Positions 29,641 through 32,853 of a stretch of DNA of 32,853 nt are shown here, one piece after another (within the stretch, counting starts at the first letter, position 1; each line of letters starts with the position of its first letter). The notes under the pieces are model-generated. The model ran no database searches. It was given only the letters and a program-made list of their open reading frames with translations, and had not been told where the DNA came from. This stretch comes from Micromonosporaceae bacterium (GTDB lineage Bacteria; Actinomycetota; Actinomycetes; Mycobacteriales; Micromonosporaceae): positions 1 to 32,853 of the forward strand of contig JADGHA010000003.1 in the NCBI GenBank assembly GCA_019689695.1, in the 5' to 3' direction. The translations under genes were made by a program, and so were the position numbers.

Positions 29641-31038
29641 ATGGCTGACCTGCTCGGTGCCGTCGAGCACCTGCCGCCGGCGCTGATCTACCTGGTCACC
29701 GCCGTGGTGGTGTGGTGCGAGACGGGTCTGATCGTCGGCCTGGTGATGCCCGGCGAGGCGACCCTGCTGCTGGTCGGCTTCCTGGCGTACCTCGGCACGC
29801 TGCGGCTGGTCCCGGCGGCGCTGCTGATGGTCGCGGCGGCACTGGCCGGGGACGCCTGGGCGTTCCGCAGCGGGCGGCGTTACGGGCCGCGGGTGCGGGC
29901 GAGCCGGCTGGGCGTCTGGGTGGGCCAGGAACGCTGGGCGAAGGCGGATGGCATGCTGCACCGGCTGGGTGGCCGGGGCGTGGCGGCCGCCCGGTGGGTG
30001 GCGTTCGTGCGGACGCTCGCGCCGCGGCTGGCCGGCAGCGCCGGCATACCGTACCGGCGGTTCGCCCCGTGGAACCTACTCGGCGCGGCCACCTGGGTGA
30101 CCGCCTCGGTGCTCGCCGGGTACCTGGCCGGCACTTCGTACCGGACCGTCTCCGACGTGCTCGGTCGGGCCACCGGTGCGGTGCTGCTGCTCGCTCTGGC
30201 GGTGATCGGGATCGTGCTGCTCGGCCGGTGGCTGGGCCGCAACCCCGACCCGGTCCGCGCCCTCGCCGGCCGGGCCGCGGCGTTGCCGGCGGTGCGCTGG
30301 CTCGCAGGGCGCTACGGCGGGTTGTTCCGTCTGCTCACCGAGCGCCTGGGCGCCGGCTGGGCGCTGGTGCTGAACCTGGTGTTCGGAGTTGCCGGGCTGT
30401 TCGCGCTCGGTGTCGGGCTCGGCTGGACGGTCGGGGTGGTGGTCCAGCACAGCGGCCTCAACCGGGTCGACGCCGGGATTGCGGACTGGTTCGCCGACCG
30501 GCGCACCGAGGGGGTCGCGGACGCGGCGAACGCCGTCGTCCACGTGCTGAAGGGAAGCTGGCTGGTGCTGGTGGTGGCGGCGGTCGCGCTGCTGCTCGCC
30601 TGGCGGGCCCGGGCGTGGCGCGGCGACCTGGTCAGCGTGGTCGGTACCGTCGGCGCCGTGCCGCTGCTGGTGCTGGCGCTCGTGGCGGAGAACCTGTCCT
30701 GGGCGGCGCCGGTGCCGCAGACCCATTTCCCGACCCAGAACACGGTCGCCACGGCGAGCCTGTGCACGCTGGCCTGGCTGCTGACCCGGCGTACGCACTG
30801 GGCGCGGATCGTGGCGGCGTGGACCGCCGCCGCGGTCGCCGTGGTGGGCGTCTCCGGAGCGCGGCTGTACCTGGGCGCCAGCCCGGCCAGCGGGGTGATC
30901 ACCTCGGTGCTGGTCGGTGTGCTGTGGACGATGGTCTTCGTTGTCGCCTGGACCACCAGGGACCGGACCCTTTCGCTCGCTGGGGCCGCCCGGGCAAAGG
31001 ACAGCGACGAACGCCTGACCGACGCGCGACTGCGGTAG
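29641..31038 (+). CDS. DedA family membrane protein fused to a C-terminal PAP2-like domain lacking canonical catalytic residues
   Basis: N-terminal DedA features (VMPGEATLLLVGFLAYLGTL...GDAWAFRSGRRYG...FVRTLAPRLAGSAGIPYRRFAPWNLLGAATW). C-terminal PAP2-like LNRVDAGIADWFADRR...HFPTQNTVATASL...GARLYLGASPASGVITSVLVG. Confidence 0.85.
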   Translation: MADLLGAVEHLPPALIYLVTAVVVWCETGLIVGLVMPGEATLLLVGFLAYLGTLRLVPAALLMVAAALAGDAWAFRSGRRYGPRVRASRLGVWVGQERWAKADGMLHRLGGRGVAAARWVAFVRTLAPRLAGSAGIPYRRFAPWNLLGAATWVTASVLAGYLAGTSYRTVSDVLGRATGAVLLLALAVIGIVLLGRWLGRNPDPVRALAGRAAALPAVRWLAGRYGGLFRLLTERLGAGWALVLNLVFGVAGLFALGVGLGWTVGVVVQHSGLNRVDAGIADWFADRRTEGVADAANAVVHVLKGSWLVLVVAAVALLLAWRARAWRGDLVSVVGTVGAVPLLVLALVAENLSWAAPVPQTHFPTQNTVATASLCTLAWLLTRRTHWARIVAAWTAAAVAVVGVSGARLYLGASPASGVITSVLVGVLWTMVFVVAWTTRDRTLSLAGAARAKDSDERLTDARLR

Positions 31039-31074
31039 GTGACATGTCCCGGCTGGGTGCCGAGCCTGCTCGAA

Positions 31075-31842
31075 TCAGGTCAGCCGGAACTCGACGAGCG
31101 GATTGGTGACGACTTCCCGCCACCGTTCGCGATGTCCGGCCGCGTGCAGTCGATAGTAGACCGTCTCGCGCCGCTCCCCGCCGGTCGCGCCGTCGTGGTT
31201 GCCTATGTTGTGGGCGAGCAGATAATGGGCGAACAGGACGCTGCCGGCCGGACCGACTGCCTGCGTCGGCTCACCGAGCTCGACCTTCGGATACGGTCCG
31301 GGATTCATCTCGTCCACCCGCAACAGCGCGTCTGGCCCGCGCTCGGCGAGGTAACGGCCGAACCGCAGGTGAGTCCCCGGCCAGGCCCAGAGATTGCCCC
31401 GGTGCCGGCGGCTCATGTCGGTGAGCCAGACGCCGGCGAGCAGGGAGAAGGTGCCCGGACGACCGCTGGGTTCGGGTGGTGTCAGGCCATCCACGTGCGG
31501 GCCGCCGGGTCGGTGCGGCCAGGGCGGGATGGTGGTGGCCACCTGAGCGAAATCGGGGTCGTCCACGGCAAGACCCGGGCGCAGCAGCTCGGCGGCGAGC
31601 TGCCCGATGCCCGCGGCACGGTAGAGGTCGAGCAGGGGATGGTTCGCACGGCGGAAGCGAGGCCACAGGAAGTACGGACCGACGTGGCCCTCGGCGTACG
31701 GCTTCTTCTCCAGCAGAGTCTTCACCACCGCACGGGCCGAGGCGATCTGATCGCCAGTCAGCACATCGGGCACCACCACGAACCCCTGCTCGCGGAACGC
31801 GTGCCGCATCTCGTTGGTGATCACCGCCACGCCTAAGTGCAT
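31075..31842 (-). CDS. phytanoyl-CoA dioxygenase (PhyH) family protein
   Basis: FREQGFVVVPDVLTGDQIASARAVV...HVDG (HxD)...GNLWAWPGTHLRFGRYL...HNIGNHDG. Fe(II)/2OG ligands look intact. Confidence 0.88.
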   Translation of the reverse strand: MHLGVAVITNEMRHAFREQGFVVVPDVLTGDQIASARAVVKTLLEKKPYAEGHVGPYFLWPRFRRANHPLLDLYRAAGIGQLAAELLRPGLAVDDPDFAQVATTIPPWPHRPGGPHVDGLTPPEPSGRPGTFSLLAGVWLTDMSRRHRGNLWAWPGTHLRFGRYLAERGPDALLRVDEMNPGPYPKVELGEPTQAVGPAGSVLFAHYLLAHNIGNHDGATGGERRETVYYRLHAAGHRERWREVVTNPLVEFRLT

Positions 31843-32051
31843 CTCTCGGCTCCGCCATCGCGCAACCGATTTCGCCGCACGCTCGGACCTCGTGCGACTC
31901 GTCGGCGGCCCACGGTCCTGACGCCGGGCGAGGGCCAGGACCCTCGAGATTGGACGGCGCCGGGCCGGGTCGACCCGGTCGTAGCGACTGCGGGCCAGCG
32001 ACCCGTGTTAATCGCGTCGCGGGCCGGTTGGCGTGGGGTTAGCCTGGCGCG

Positions 32052-32654
32052 GTGACGCCACCGAACGACCTTCAGGGCGGATGTGCTGGGCTGGTGATTC
32101 GGCCAGAACGGGCCGAAGATCACGGCGCGATCCGGGACGTTCACCGGCGGGCATTCGGTGACGGCGAACGGGTTCCTGCCCTTGTCGACGCGCTACGCGC
32201 GGCCCGGCGTCCGCTGGCGCCGGTGTCGCTGGTCGCTGCCGTCGCTGACCGGGTGGTCGGTCATGTGATGCTCAGTGGCTGCTGGTTGGACGCCCTGCCC
32301 CGGCTCGTGGACGTATGTTCGCTCTCGCCCCTCGGGGTGCTGCCGGAGTTCCAGCGCCAAGGGATCGGAACTCGACTTGTGGCGCACGCGCTCGCGGAAG
32401 CTGACCGCCGGGGTGTTCCACTGGTGTTTTTGGAGGGCTCACCGCGCTACTACGGCAAGCGTGGCTTCGCCGACGCCACGAAGCTGGGCTTTCGTCCGCC
32501 CACGCTGCGCTACCCGCCGGGCGCTTTCCAGGTCGCCACACTGTCCGCGTACGAGGATTGGATGACAGGCACCTTCGTGTACTCCGATGTCTTCTGGTCC
32601 CTGGACTGCGTGGGCCTACGGGGCGAGCACCTGAAAACCGCGGCTGCGACCTGA
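32052..32654 (+). CDS. GNAT family N-acetyltransferase
   Basis: LVIRPERAEDHGAIRDVHRRAFGD...LSPLGVLPEFQRQGIGTRLVAHALAEADRRGVPLVFLEGSPRYYGKRGFADA. Confidence 0.92.
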   Translation: MTPPNDLQGGCAGLVIRPERAEDHGAIRDVHRRAFGDGERVPALVDALRAARRPLAPVSLVAAVADRVVGHVMLSGCWLDALPRLVDVCSLSPLGVLPEFQRQGIGTRLVAHALAEADRRGVPLVFLEGSPRYYGKRGFADATKLGFRPPTLRYPPGAFQVATLSAYEDWMTGTFVYSDVFWSLDCVGLRGEHLKTAAAT

Positions 32655-32779
32655 CGCCACGGGTCCGCTGTTCCCGCGGCCTGGCTTGACGCGACCTGGC
32701 CGGCCGGTTCTCTCCGACCGCCACGACGTCGACGACCTGGTCAAAGTCACGTCACCGGCGGGCCGTACGCTTGGAATTC

Positions 32780-32853
32780 GTGCGGTTTGTCGTCTATGGA
32801 GCTGGCGCGGTCGGTGGGGTGCTCGGCGCGTTGCTGGCCGGCGCCGGGTACGA
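32780..32853 (+). CDS. N-terminus of a ketopantoate reductase (ApbA/PanE)-like protein, truncated by window end
   Basis: GTG CGG TTT GTC GTC TAT GGA GCT GGC GCG GTC GGT... = MRFVVYGAGAVGGVLGALLAGAGY, a GxGxxG Rossmann start typical of PanE/ApbA. Confidence 0.75.
   Translation, partial: MRFVVYGAGAVGGVLGALLAGAGY

Overview
The window is high-GC actinobacterial chromosome, with a Micromonosporaceae/Streptomyces-like gene order. It is mostly a conserved housekeeping block: tRNA-Leu(CAA), an ANTAR response regulator (pdtaR-like), a lipoprotein, livKHMGF directly followed by a second polar amino-acid ABC importer, polA, GDPD, a polytopic membrane protein, a methyltransferase, rpsA, coaE-GrpB, uvrB, SDR plus ABM monooxygenase, a yybP-ykoY (Mn2+) riboswitch with terC, an NlpC/P60 + dipeptide epimerase + serine hydrolase + typA run, a DedA/PAP2-like fusion, a PhyH dioxygenase, a GNAT protein, and the start of a ketopantoate-reductase-like gene. 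I saw no CRISPR array, transposon or prophage. The observations most worth checking are: (1) a tRNA with a Leu(CAA) anticodon on a class I body with a 5-nt variable loop; (2) a Mn2+ riboswitch upstream of terC whose P1 3' strand is also an exact 8-nt anti-Shine-Dalgarno; (3) a DedA fusion whose PAP2-like domain lacks every catalytic residue; (4) a YkfB/YkfC-like muropeptide-salvage cassette coupled to typA; (5) an extreme G14/C17 inverted repeat between livK and livH. All calls come from reading the sequence and ORF track by eye. No database search or folding program was run.
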